From contig CANFPU010000002.1 of assembly GCA_947448955.1 (NCBI GenBank), positions 25,349 to 89,348 of the forward strand: DNA of 64,000 nucleotides, written 5' to 3'. Below are positions 9,935 to 18,654 of this stretch, piece after piece. Under the pieces are notes generated by a model. It was not told where the DNA came from. It did not search any database and was given only the letters and a program-made list of their open reading frames with translations. Positions within the stretch are counted from its first letter, which is position 1; every line of letters begins with the position of its first letter. Position numbers and translations under genes: made by a program. Origin of the DNA: Burkholderiales bacterium. Its GTDB lineage: Bacteria > Pseudomonadota > Gammaproteobacteria > Burkholderiales > Burkholderiaceae_C.

Positions 9935-10792
9935 ATGGAAGACGCTGTCAGACTTGCCTTCGACCTGCTGGGGTTCACCTCGGTGATCGTCTTGATCGTG
10001 CTCGGCTTGGGCGTGATCGCCAGCATGATGGGTATCTTCAATTTCGCGCACGGCGAGTTCGTGCTGTTGGGCGCCTACACGCTGTATCTGTTCCAGACGT
10101 TCCACCTGCCGCTGTGGGCCGGTCTGATTGCCGCACCCATTGTGGTGGCGCTGGTCGGCCTGTTGCTGGAGCGGCTCATCATCCGACGCTTCTACAGCGC
10201 GCCCATCATTGCCATGCTGGGCACGTTCGCGATCGGGTTGGTGATACGAGAGGTGGTGCGCGGCCTGCTGGGCGGGCACTACAAGACGATCGAAGAGCCG
10301 CTGGCCGGTGCGGTCACCATCGCCGGCCTGGAGTTCTCGATCTGGCGAGCCGTGATCATTGTCACGACCCTGGTGGTGATCGGCGCGAGCTGGGCGTTCC
10401 TGACCCGGACGACGATGGGTCTGCGCATCCGCGGCTCGCTAGAGAACCCCATGCTGGCCCGTGCTTGCGGCATCTCCACCACCAGCCTCTATGCGCTGAC
10501 CTTCGCCTTCGGTTCGGCGCTCGCCGGCTTGGCGGGTGCGCTGATCGTTCCTCTGTATCAATTGTCGGCCGACATCGGAATTCGCTTCCTGGTGCAGGCC
10601 TTTCTGTCGGTGATGCTCGGCGGCGTCGGCACTTTTGTCGGCCCGGTACTGGGCGCTTCCGTGGTGGGGGGCATGGCTTCAGGGTTGCCCTGGATCGTGC
10701 CGCCTGTGTTTGCTGATCCGTTCGTGTTCCTGATTGCGCTCGCAATCGTCAAATTTAGGCCGCAAGGCTTTATTGCCCAAGGGAGACTCTGA
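9935..10792 (+). CDS. Branched-chain amino acid/urea/amide-type ABC permease (LivH/UrtB-like)
   Basis: MEDAVRLAFDLLGFTSVIVLIVLGLGVIASMMGIFNFAHGEFVLLGAYT; first gene of a five-gene co-directional transporter set. Confidence 0.87.
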   Translation: MEDAVRLAFDLLGFTSVIVLIVLGLGVIASMMGIFNFAHGEFVLLGAYTLYLFQTFHLPLWAGLIAAPIVVALVGLLLERLIIRRFYSAPIIAMLGTFAIGLVIREVVRGLLGGHYKTIEEPLAGAVTIAGLEFSIWRAVIIVTTLVVIGASWAFLTRTTMGLRIRGSLENPMLARACGISTTSLYALTFAFGSALAGLAGALIVPLYQLSADIGIRFLVQAFLSVMLGGVGTFVGPVLGASVVGGMASGLPWIVPPVFADPFVFLIALAIVKFRPQGFIAQGRL

Positions 10793-10793
10793 C

Positions 10794-12068
10794 ATGTCTG
10801 ATTCCAAGATCTTCAATCAAAACGCCGAGGCCACTCCTGGCGAACCGGTGGTAGACAGTCGTCGCCGACTGCTCACAGGCGCCGGTGCGCTGGCCGCCTC
10901 GGGCTGGATGGCGGGCGTCGCGGGGGGCTGGTTGCTCAAGCCCGAATTCGCGCATGCCGCAGGTCCGATCAAGATGGGCATCGCCACGGACATCACCGGC
11001 GCGATAGCGCCTTCAGGCAACGCCAATTGGCAGGTCGCGCAGTTCGCGGTCGAACAGATCAACAAAGGCGGCGGCATTCTCGGACGCCCAATTGAGTTGT
11101 TCCTGGAAGACACCGCGTCAGATCCGAAGATCGCCGTGGGCAATGTGCGCAAGCTGATACAGGACCGCAAAGTCGATGTGGTACTCGGCGGCATCACCAG
11201 CGCGATGCGACAGGCGATCAAGGACCCGATCGTCAACCGCGGCAAGACGCTCTACATCTACCCGCAGCTCTATGAAGGCCAGGAGTGCACCAAGGGCCTG
11301 TTCAACACCGGCCCGACCCCCGCGCAGCAATGCGACGAACTGATCCCGTACCTGATCAAAACACTGGGCAAGAAGCGCTTCGCACTGCCTTCGGCCAACT
11401 ATGTCTGGCCGCAATTGCTGAACAAGTATGCGCGCAAAGTCATCGAAGCCAATGGCGGCACGGTGGTCTTTGAGGAGTACTACCCGATGGATCAGGCCGA
11501 GTACTCGGCGACGATCGGAAAGATCCGCGACGGCAAGGTCGACTGCGTCTTCAACACCATCATCCCGCCGGGTCTGCAGCCCTTCGTCAAACAGCTCTAC
11601 GAGAGCGGTTTCCAGAAAAACGGCGGCATCGTCAGCTGCGTGTACTACGACGAAAACCTGCTGAACTACCACCCAGCGGCTGAAATGGAAGGGCTGGTGA
11701 GTTGCCTAGACTACTTCCAAGCCGTCGACGACCCGTTCAGCAAGAAGCTGCAAGAAGACTACGCGAAAAAGTTTCCGGACACCAAGTACTTGTTCACTGC
11801 GGGCAGTGCGTCAACCGGCATGTACCGCGGGGTCAAGTTCTACGAGGCGGCGGTCAAAGCCACCAAGGGCGACCTGTCGCGCGATGCCGTCGCGGCCGCG
11901 CTGGACAAGGCCAAGCTCTCGGAAGGCCCTGGTGGCGGCGCCGAAATGGTCCCGGGCAAGATGCACTGCAAGATGAACATGTACATCGCGGTGTGCAAAG
12001 TCGTCGGCGGCAAGACACGCTACGAGATCGTCAAGAAATCGACGATGGTCGATCCTAAGGAATGCTAG
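10794..12068 (+). CDS. Urea/amide-type ABC substrate-binding protein (UrtA/AmiC-like), Tat signal
   Basis: DSRRRLLTGAGALAASG twin-arginine motif; IKMGIATDITGAIAPSGNANWQVAQFAVEQINKGGGILGRPIELFLEDTASDPKIAVGNVRKLI. Confidence 0.86.
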   Translation: MSDSKIFNQNAEATPGEPVVDSRRRLLTGAGALAASGWMAGVAGGWLLKPEFAHAAGPIKMGIATDITGAIAPSGNANWQVAQFAVEQINKGGGILGRPIELFLEDTASDPKIAVGNVRKLIQDRKVDVVLGGITSAMRQAIKDPIVNRGKTLYIYPQLYEGQECTKGLFNTGPTPAQQCDELIPYLIKTLGKKRFALPSANYVWPQLLNKYARKVIEANGGTVVFEEYYPMDQAEYSATIGKIRDGKVDCVFNTIIPPGLQPFVKQLYESGFQKNGGIVSCVYYDENLLNYHPAAEMEGLVSCLDYFQAVDDPFSKKLQEDYAKKFPDTKYLFTAGSASTGMYRGVKFYEAAVKATKGDLSRDAVAAALDKAKLSEGPGGGAEMVPGKMHCKMNMYIAVCKVVGGKTRYEIVKKSTMVDPKEC

Positions 12069-12104
12069 CCAACCCGCCAGCCTGACGACGGTGTAAGGAC
12101 CCGG

Positions 12105-13145
12105 ATGAACGCAAGCTCGACCCAAGGCCCGACAGGTGGCAGCACTGCATTGCGGGTGCTGCCCATTGTCGAGGCCGTGATGCTGGGAGCGCTGCTGATC
12201 GCACCGTTCGCGCTCAGTGCCTTCCCACAGCTGATCACGCTATTCACCAATATCCTGATCCTGTCGATCCTCGCCCTGAGCTTCGACTTGTGCTGGGGTT
12301 ACTCCGGCATCATGAGCTTCGGACAGGCCTTGTTCTTCGGCGTGCCAGCCTATGTGATCGCGCTGGTCGGGCGTGATCTGGGTTTCAGTGAGATCTGGGG
12401 AACGCTGCCGCTGGCGATGTTGATCGGCCTGCTGCTGTCGTTTGCGTTTGCGATGTTCTTGCTGCTCGGCCGCAAAACGCCGACCTCGATCTTCATTGCT
12501 CTCGGCACACTAACCGGTGCCTATGCCTCCGAGCGTCTGGTGTCGGGCTGGCAGTATGTGGGTGCTGGCAACGGGCTGTCATCGATCAAACTGCTCAAAC
12601 TCGGGTCGTATGAGTTCGTCGAGGGTATTGAGTTCTACTTCCTGGCGTTTGGCTGCCTGCTGGCTGTCTACTGGGTCAGCCGTTACCTGATCCGTTCGCA
12701 GATGGGGCTGGTGCTGGCGGGTATGCGCCAGAACGAAGAGCGGCTGGCCTTCTTCGGTTACCGCGTGCAGTTGTACAAGGCGGTGGTGTTTTCGTTCGCC
12801 GGCATGATCGCCGGTCTCGCAGGTGCGCTGTACAGCTACCACCAGGGTTTCATTGGGCCAGGCAACATGGGCCCGGGCTTGTCGACGATGGCGGTGATCT
12901 ATTGTCTGTTCGGTGGCTCGGGCACGCTGATCGGCGCGGTCCTGGGCACCGTTTCGATCGAGGCCATCAGCTACGTGCTGGCCGACATCGACATCATCAA
13001 GCGCTTCTGGCCAGTGATCCTTGGACTGGTGCTGCTGCTGGTGGTGGCCTTCCAGCCCAGCGGCATCCTGGGCTTGTTCGTCACCAACCGCGAGCGCTTT
13101 TTCTCGTACGGTTGGCGGCCGGGCAAAGGTCGGGCGGAGCGCTGA
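12105..13145 (+). CDS. Branched-chain amino acid/urea/amide-type ABC permease (LivM/UrtC-like)
   Basis: LSILALSFDLCWGYSGIMSFGQALFFGVPAYVIAL; family-typical. Confidence 0.88.
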   Translation: MNASSTQGPTGGSTALRVLPIVEAVMLGALLIAPFALSAFPQLITLFTNILILSILALSFDLCWGYSGIMSFGQALFFGVPAYVIALVGRDLGFSEIWGTLPLAMLIGLLLSFAFAMFLLLGRKTPTSIFIALGTLTGAYASERLVSGWQYVGAGNGLSSIKLLKLGSYEFVEGIEFYFLAFGCLLAVYWVSRYLIRSQMGLVLAGMRQNEERLAFFGYRVQLYKAVVFSFAGMIAGLAGALYSYHQGFIGPGNMGPGLSTMAVIYCLFGGSGTLIGAVLGTVSIEAISYVLADIDIIKRFWPVILGLVLLLVVAFQPSGILGLFVTNRERFFSYGWRPGKGRAER

Positions 13146-13149
13146 AGCC

Positions 13150-13884
13150 ATGGCACTGCTTGAAGTCAAAGGCGTGACCAAAGTATTCGGCGCGCTGCAA
13201 GCATTGGGCGGCGTTGACCTGTCGGTACAGGCGGGCACTTTTCATGGGCTGATCGGACCGAACGGCTCGGGCAAGAGCACGCTGCTCAAAGCCATCGCGG
13301 GCGCCCACTTTCCAAGCACCGGGGCCATCACCTTTGACGGCGTCGACGTCACCACCGCGCTGCCGTTCGAGCGCGCGCGCGTAGGCCTGAGCCTGAAGTT
13401 CCAGATCACCGCGGTCCTGCCCGAGCTCTCGGTCTACGACAACGTGCTGCTCGCACTGCAGGCAGGGCAGAGTCTGTGGTCGCTGATCCGATCGAAAACC
13501 CGGCGCGCGATGCACGACGACGTGCTCGGCTCGCTCGCCAGGTTCCGGCTGGACGGGCGTGCTGACGACCTCGCGGGCGAGCTCAGCCACGGCGAGCAGC
13601 AATGGCTGGAGATCGCGATGGCGCTGGCGCCTAGACCGAAACTGCTGCTGCTCGACGAGCCGACCGGTGGCATGAGCCCGGAAGAGCGTCGCGTCACTGG
13701 CGAGTTACTGCTGCCGATCAAGTCCGAATGTGCGCTGGTGATCGTCGAGCACGACCTGGACTTCATCAAGAACATCTGCGACCACCTGACCGTGCTCGAC
13801 CAGGGCAAGGTGCTGGACAGCGGCACTGTCGACCAGATCGAACGATCGGCCAAAGTTCAAGAGGTCTACACCAGCCGTGTCTGA
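13150..13884 (+). CDS. ABC transporter ATP-binding protein (LivG/UrtD-like)
   Basis: GLIGPNGSGKSTLLKAIAGAHFPSTG; GELSHGEQQWLEIAMALAPRPKLLLLDEPTGGMSPEE. Start ATG 13150 chosen over the upstream ORF start that overlaps the permease. Confidence 0.9.
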   Translation: MALLEVKGVTKVFGALQALGGVDLSVQAGTFHGLIGPNGSGKSTLLKAIAGAHFPSTGAITFDGVDVTTALPFERARVGLSLKFQITAVLPELSVYDNVLLALQAGQSLWSLIRSKTRRAMHDDVLGSLARFRLDGRADDLAGELSHGEQQWLEIAMALAPRPKLLLLDEPTGGMSPEERRVTGELLLPIKSECALVIVEHDLDFIKNICDHLTVLDQGKVLDSGTVDQIERSAKVQEVYTSRV

Positions 13885-14581
13885 GTTCCCAAACATGTTG
13901 GAGGTCCACAAGCTCAATGCGGGCTACGGACGAAGCCAGGTGCTGTTCGACCTCGAGATCCGGGCTGCCGCCAAAGGGATGGTCGCCATCCTGGGCCGCA
14001 ACGGTGCGGGCAAGACGACCTTGCTCAAAGCGCTGGCCGGCGAATTGCCAGTGATGTCGGGCGCGATCCGCTTCGACGGCCAGGAGACGGTCGGCGAACC
14101 AACCGAGCGGCGTGCGCGCCGTGGCATGGGCTATGTACCGCAGGAGCATGCAATCTTCGGCAAGCTGACGGTGCGTGAAAACCTCGAACTCGGCGCGATC
14201 CGGCAAGGCCGGTCTGCGCGCATCGACGAGGTGCTGGACTTTTTCCCCAAGCTGTCGGTACGATTGGCCCAGACCGCCGCCACGCTGTCAGGCGGCGAAC
14301 GCAAGATGCTCGCCATCGGCCGGGCCTTGCTCGGCAAACCCAAATTGCTGCTGCTAGACGAGCCCACCGAAGGCGTCTGGATTGGCGTGATCGAAGAAAT
14401 TGCCGATCGCTTGATCCTGTTGTCGAAGGAAATCAGCCTGATCCTGGTCGAGCAGCATGTCGAACTCGCGCTGCGGGTGGCTGACCACGTCTATGTGATG
14501 GACCGTGGAGCGGTCGCGCTCGAAGGCACCGCCGCGCAGGTCAGAGACGACCCTCGGTTGCTGCGCTATTTAGCGCCGTGA
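13877..14581 (+). CDS. ABC transporter ATP-binding protein (LivF/UrtE-like)
   Basis: AILGRNGAGKTTLLKALAGELPVMSG; ATLSGGERKMLAIGRALLGKPKLLLLDEPTEGV; GTG start, 8-bp overlap with the preceding ATPase gene. Confidence 0.9.
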   Translation: MSEFPNMLEVHKLNAGYGRSQVLFDLEIRAAAKGMVAILGRNGAGKTTLLKALAGELPVMSGAIRFDGQETVGEPTERRARRGMGYVPQEHAIFGKLTVRENLELGAIRQGRSARIDEVLDFFPKLSVRLAQTAATLSGGERKMLAIGRALLGKPKLLLLDEPTEGVWIGVIEEIADRLILLSKEISLILVEQHVELALRVADHVYVMDRGAVALEGTAAQVRDDPRLLRYLAP

Positions 14582-14705
14582 GGGCGTCAAGGGCAGTGTC
14601 CATCGTTCGCTCGCTCGCCGCTGTTGTTCGTTAGAACCCTTCCAACGGTCTTGTTTCAACGGGGCGGTCAAATCTGTCCCGCAACCGTCTTCAAAGGACT
14701 CTGTC

Positions 14706-14906
14706 ATGTTGACACCACGTTGCCCCACTGATCCGGCCTTGCTCGAAGCCGCCGCCCGATTGGCCAACCTGCCTTTGACGCCAGCGCGTGCCGCCGAGCT
14801 GGTGCCGTCGATGGATGGCGTCTTTCAATTGCTCGACGCGCTGAATCAAGCCGCGTTGGGCGAGACGCCGCCTGCGTTTGCTTTCCGTGCCAACTGGGAG
14901 CGCTGA
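14706..14906 (+). CDS. Small AtzG-like protein (DUF4089-type), likely partner subunit of the downstream amidase
   Basis: 66 aa, LLEAAARLANLPLTPARAAELVPSMDGVFQLLDALNQAALGETPPAFAFRANWER; GatC-like character; ends 1 nt before the amidase ATG. Confidence 0.75.
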   Translation: MLTPRCPTDPALLEAAARLANLPLTPARAAELVPSMDGVFQLLDALNQAALGETPPAFAFRANWER

Positions 14907-14907
14907 C

Positions 14908-16317
14908 ATGACCAGCAACGACATCGCTGCGCCCTTGAAGCTGAGCTTGCGCGGCGCCGCCGCGGCACTGCGCAAGCGAGAGGTCTCGCCGGTCGAGCTC
15001 ACCCGCCTGGCACTGGCACAGATCGAAGCCGACGAGCCCAGGCTGAACGCCTATGTTCGGCTGACCGCCGACCAGGCTTTGGCGTCTGCGCATCAAGCCG
15101 AGCGCGAAATGGCTGCCGGCATAGACCGCGGCGAACTGCACGGCGTGCCGGTGGCGGTCAAAGACCTCTACGACATGGCCGGCCTGCCGACGACCTGCAG
15201 CTCGCAGGTGCGCCATGACCACTTGGCCAGCGTGAACGCTGCTTGTGTCGATCGGCTGTTGCAAGCCGGCGCGGTCATTGTCGGCAAAACGCACACCCAC
15301 GAGTTCGCCTACGGCATCGTCACCCCGACGACCGCCAATCCTTGGAACATTGCCCATATCCCTGGCGGGTCCAGCGGTGGCTCGGGCGCAACGGTCGCCG
15401 CGCGAGGTTGCTTCATGGGGATGGGGACGGACACGGGGGGCTCGATCCGAATTCCAGCCGCGGTCTGCGGCACCGTTGGCCTGAAGCCGACCTACGGACG
15501 TGTCAGCCGATTTGGTATTGCATCGCTCAGCTGGTCGCTTGATCATGCCGGCCCACTAACCCGCACTGTCGGCGACGCTGCGGTCACGCTAGGCGCTCTG
15601 GCCGGCTACGACCCAAGAGATCCCGGCAGCGCCGACGTGCCCGTGGGTGACTACCTGGCCGAACTCGAGCTCGGCGTCAAAGGTTTACGGATTGGCGTGC
15701 CGCGCAACTATTTCTTCGACAACGTCGATCCCGAAGTTGCCCGCGACGTGCGCGACGCGATGGAGCGCTTGGCCCGCGAGGGCGCGGTGCTGGTCGACGT
15801 CGACATCCCGATGGCTGGGCAGATCATGCCGGTCGAGTTTGGACTGTGCATGCCGGAAGCTTCCGCCTACCACCAGAAGGCGCTACGCGAGCGCCGCGAT
15901 CTGTACCAAGAGGACGTCCGCGCGATGCTCGAGACCGGCGAGATGATTCCCGCGGTCGATTACATCGCGGCGCTGCGCGTTCGCCATGACATGCAAACGG
16001 CATGGCGAAAGATGTTCGATGGCCTGGACGCGCTGATCGGGCCCTCGGTGCCTTGTGGTGCGACGCGCCGCGACCAGCTCACCGTGCGTTGGCCCGATGG
16101 CAGCGATGAGCCCGTTTCGTCGGTGTTTGTCCGCTTGTCGGCACCGGCCAATGTCATGGGGCTGCCCTCGGTGGCCGTGCCTTGCGGCTTCACCGGCAGC
16201 GGTCTGCCGACGAGCTTCCAGGTCATCGGCAAGCCGTTCCAGGAGGCCCGGATCCTGCGTATCGCGCGGGCCTACGAACGCACTGCCGACTGGTCGACCC
16301 GACGACCCCCCGGTTAA
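14908..16317 (+). CDS. AtzE-like amidase-signature hydrolase (1-carboxybiuret hydrolase subunit-like)
   Basis: GVPVAVKDLYDMAGLPTTCSS (Lys), IPGGSSGGSGATVAARG (Ser), GMGTDTGGSIRIPAAVCGTVGLKPTYGRVSRFG (Ser nucleophile); tandem with AtzG-like gene. Confidence 0.8.
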   Translation: MTSNDIAAPLKLSLRGAAAALRKREVSPVELTRLALAQIEADEPRLNAYVRLTADQALASAHQAEREMAAGIDRGELHGVPVAVKDLYDMAGLPTTCSSQVRHDHLASVNAACVDRLLQAGAVIVGKTHTHEFAYGIVTPTTANPWNIAHIPGGSSGGSGATVAARGCFMGMGTDTGGSIRIPAAVCGTVGLKPTYGRVSRFGIASLSWSLDHAGPLTRTVGDAAVTLGALAGYDPRDPGSADVPVGDYLAELELGVKGLRIGVPRNYFFDNVDPEVARDVRDAMERLAREGAVLVDVDIPMAGQIMPVEFGLCMPEASAYHQKALRERRDLYQEDVRAMLETGEMIPAVDYIAALRVRHDMQTAWRKMFDGLDALIGPSVPCGATRRDQLTVRWPDGSDEPVSSVFVRLSAPANVMGLPSVAVPCGFTGSGLPTSFQVIGKPFQEARILRIARAYERTADWSTRRPPG

Positions 16318-16343
16318 CCCGTTCAGGTCGCCCGCGTCAGGCG

Positions 16344-17498
16344 TTAAGCATCCGGCTCACACCAGTCGGTGATCAGGTCGCCGAACAAAGCTGTGGCCTC
16401 GTGAATGCGATCGACCTGGCAGTACTCGTCAGTCTGGTGCGCCATCTCGGGCTCGCCCGGCCCGAGGATCACCACGGGCGGTTCACCCAGAGGCCGGCGC
16501 AGCGCCGCCGCATCGGTGAAGTACGACACCGTGCGCGGCGCGATCACCTGGCCATTGCGCGCGCTGCAAATCCTGAAAACGCGCTGCATCCACGGGTCCT
16601 CGGGCGGGGTGTACACACTGCCCACATCGAGCAGCGCGCGCAGGCCGATCTGCGGCCCGAGCAAGCGGCAAAGGCATTGCAGCAAGGCCCCGTGGTCCTG
16701 GCCGGCGACGCTGCGAATGTCGATGCTCATCTCGGCGGCATCCGGCACCGAATTGATGTTCAGGCCGCCTCGCACGGTGCCCACGTTGAGCGTGGGCATG
16801 CCCATCAGCGGGTGAGGGCCCGTCTCAAAGCTGAATTTCTCCAGCGCCGAAGCGGCCTTGGCGATCTTGTAAATCGCGTTGTCACCGCGCTCTGGCATCG
16901 CGCCGTGCGCCGTCACCCCTCGGGCCTCGGCCGCCAACCAGAACGCCCCCTTGTGGCCGAGCAGTGGCAGGTTGGCGGTGGGCTCGGCAACGACCAAGGC
17001 GCCGGCACTGCCCAGCAGCGCGGCACCATCCGGTGAGGCGGCCATCGCGAACGCGCCTTCGCAGCCGGTCTCTTCGCCCGCTGTGATGATCAGATTCAGG
17101 CCGGGGCCCTGACGCAAACGCGCAGCCTGGTCGATTGCAGCACAGACGAAGGCGGCAATGCCGCTCTTCATGTCGCTGGCGCCGCGGCCGTAGAGTCTGC
17201 CGTCGACGATCTCAGCACCAAAAGGGTCGTGCTGCCACTTGGCCTGGCCCAGCGGCACCACATCGACATGGCCGGTGAAGGCCAATGGCGCCCGGCCAAC
17301 ACCGGGCTCGGCATGACCGCCGATACGCGCCACCAGACTGGTGCGGCGCGGTGCGAATTCATGCGTCCGGCAAGCAAACCCGGCGGCCGACAGCAGGTCG
17401 GCCAGCAGCTCCACGCATCGGTCTTCGTTGCCTGGCGGGTTGACGGTGTTGATGCGCAACAGGGCTTGGGTCAGCGCGACGGGATCGGTAGCGGGCAT
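16344..17498 (-). CDS. M20-family metallopeptidase (ArgE/DapE-like deacylase)
   Basis: LAFTGHVDVVPLGQAKWQHDPFGAEIVDGRLYGRGASDMKSGIAAF and AGEETGCEGA metal-binding motifs. Confidence 0.88.
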   Translation of the reverse strand: MPATDPVALTQALLRINTVNPPGNEDRCVELLADLLSAAGFACRTHEFAPRRTSLVARIGGHAEPGVGRAPLAFTGHVDVVPLGQAKWQHDPFGAEIVDGRLYGRGASDMKSGIAAFVCAAIDQAARLRQGPGLNLIITAGEETGCEGAFAMAASPDGAALLGSAGALVVAEPTANLPLLGHKGAFWLAAEARGVTAHGAMPERGDNAIYKIAKAASALEKFSFETGPHPLMGMPTLNVGTVRGGLNINSVPDAAEMSIDIRSVAGQDHGALLQCLCRLLGPQIGLRALLDVGSVYTPPEDPWMQRVFRICSARNGQVIAPRTVSYFTDAAALRRPLGEPPVVILGPGEPEMAHQTDEYCQVDRIHEATALFGDLITDWCEPDA

Positions 17499-17520
17499 GG
17501 GCGCCTCGGTTGGGTCAGGT

Positions 17521-18396
17521 TCAAGCGCGGTCGTTGCGGTCTTGCACGTAAGCCTCAGGGCGACGGTCACGCAGCACCTGGTTGAAATCGTTCCAGCGCC
17601 GGGCCCGTCGAGCCAAGGCCAGATCCAGATCTGCGTAGATGATCTGCTCTTCGGTGGCCGACGCCGGCCCGCCCAATGGCCAGCCGGCATAGCTGGTGAT
17701 CAGGCTTTGGCCGACAAAGGGCTGGCCACGCTCGGTCCCTACGCGGTCGGCTGCGGCAATGTAGATCGAATTGGTGTGCGCCGCGGCCATCGTCAGGATG
17801 TTGGCCATCGCTTCACGGGTCGGGTCCTGGCCGGGAATCGGCACCCAGTTGGTCGGCACGCAAACCAATTCAGCGCCCTGGAGCGCGCAGCTGCGGTAGA
17901 ACTCCGGAAACCAACCGTCGTAGCAGATGCCCACGCCCAAGGTTCCATGCTCGGTCGCGAACACCGGGAAGCCCAGGTTGCCCGGCGCGAAGAACAGGTT
18001 CTCGTCCGACCACAGGTGCACTTTGCGGAACACGCCCAAGCGGCCGGCCGGACCGATCACCGCCGCAGCGTTGTACAAGGTCGAACCCGCGCGCTCGGCA
18101 AAACCGGCAACGATGTGCAGGCCCAGGTCGCGCGCCAGGCCCGCCCACAGCGTGGTCGAAGCACCGTCATCGAACGCGTCCGCCAGCGAGAGCGCCTCGG
18201 ATCTGCTGTCGAACACATACCCCGAACTGCACAGTTCAGGCAGCACGACGATGCGCGCGCCGCCCTTGGCCGCGCGCTCGATGAAATCGGCCGTCTTGGC
18301 CAGATTGCTGGCCTTGTGGCCGACCTGGGGCTCGATCTGGCAGCAAGCGACGCGCACCGGCGCAATGCCTGGGACTGAGGAAGTGGGGCTCATCAA
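17521..18396 (-). CDS. Carbon-nitrogen hydrolase (nitrilase superfamily)
   Basis: RIVVLPELCSSGYVF (Glu), FRKVHLWSDENLFFAPG (Lys), LGVGICYDGWFPEFYRSCALQGAELVCVPTNW (Cys). Confidence 0.87.
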   Translation of the reverse strand: MMSPTSSVPGIAPVRVACCQIEPQVGHKASNLAKTADFIERAAKGGARIVVLPELCSSGYVFDSRSEALSLADAFDDGASTTLWAGLARDLGLHIVAGFAERAGSTLYNAAAVIGPAGRLGVFRKVHLWSDENLFFAPGNLGFPVFATEHGTLGVGICYDGWFPEFYRSCALQGAELVCVPTNWVPIPGQDPTREAMANILTMAAAHTNSIYIAAADRVGTERGQPFVGQSLITSYAGWPLGGPASATEEQIIYADLDLALARRARRWNDFNQVLRDRRPEAYVQDRNDRA

Positions 18397-18654
18397 ATCA
18401 CCTCGGTTGAGTTAAGCGATACCCTGAACAATAAACCAGTTTCGTGCGCTTGACAGATCCATGAGACGCTGCACCAACGCGTTATCGACGAACGCCACGA
18501 GCAGACCCTGGCCGATGGAGGCCTTCCGCGGCCGATGGTCGGGCCCGTCGACCTGGGTTGTCCTCGACCCGGCCACCTAAAATCAGCGTTTTCTTGTGGT
18601 GGGCCGGCGCTGGCGCGTCGAGGGCCGCCCTCTCCTTTGAAACGCCGCTGTCCG

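Noticed and set aside
1-18396. Interpretation as a complete s-triazine/cyanuric acid degradation operon
   Set aside because: No AtzD/TrzD-type cyanuric acid hydrolase, AtzH or identifiable AtzF in the window; only BiuH-like and AtzG/AtzE-like components are supportable.
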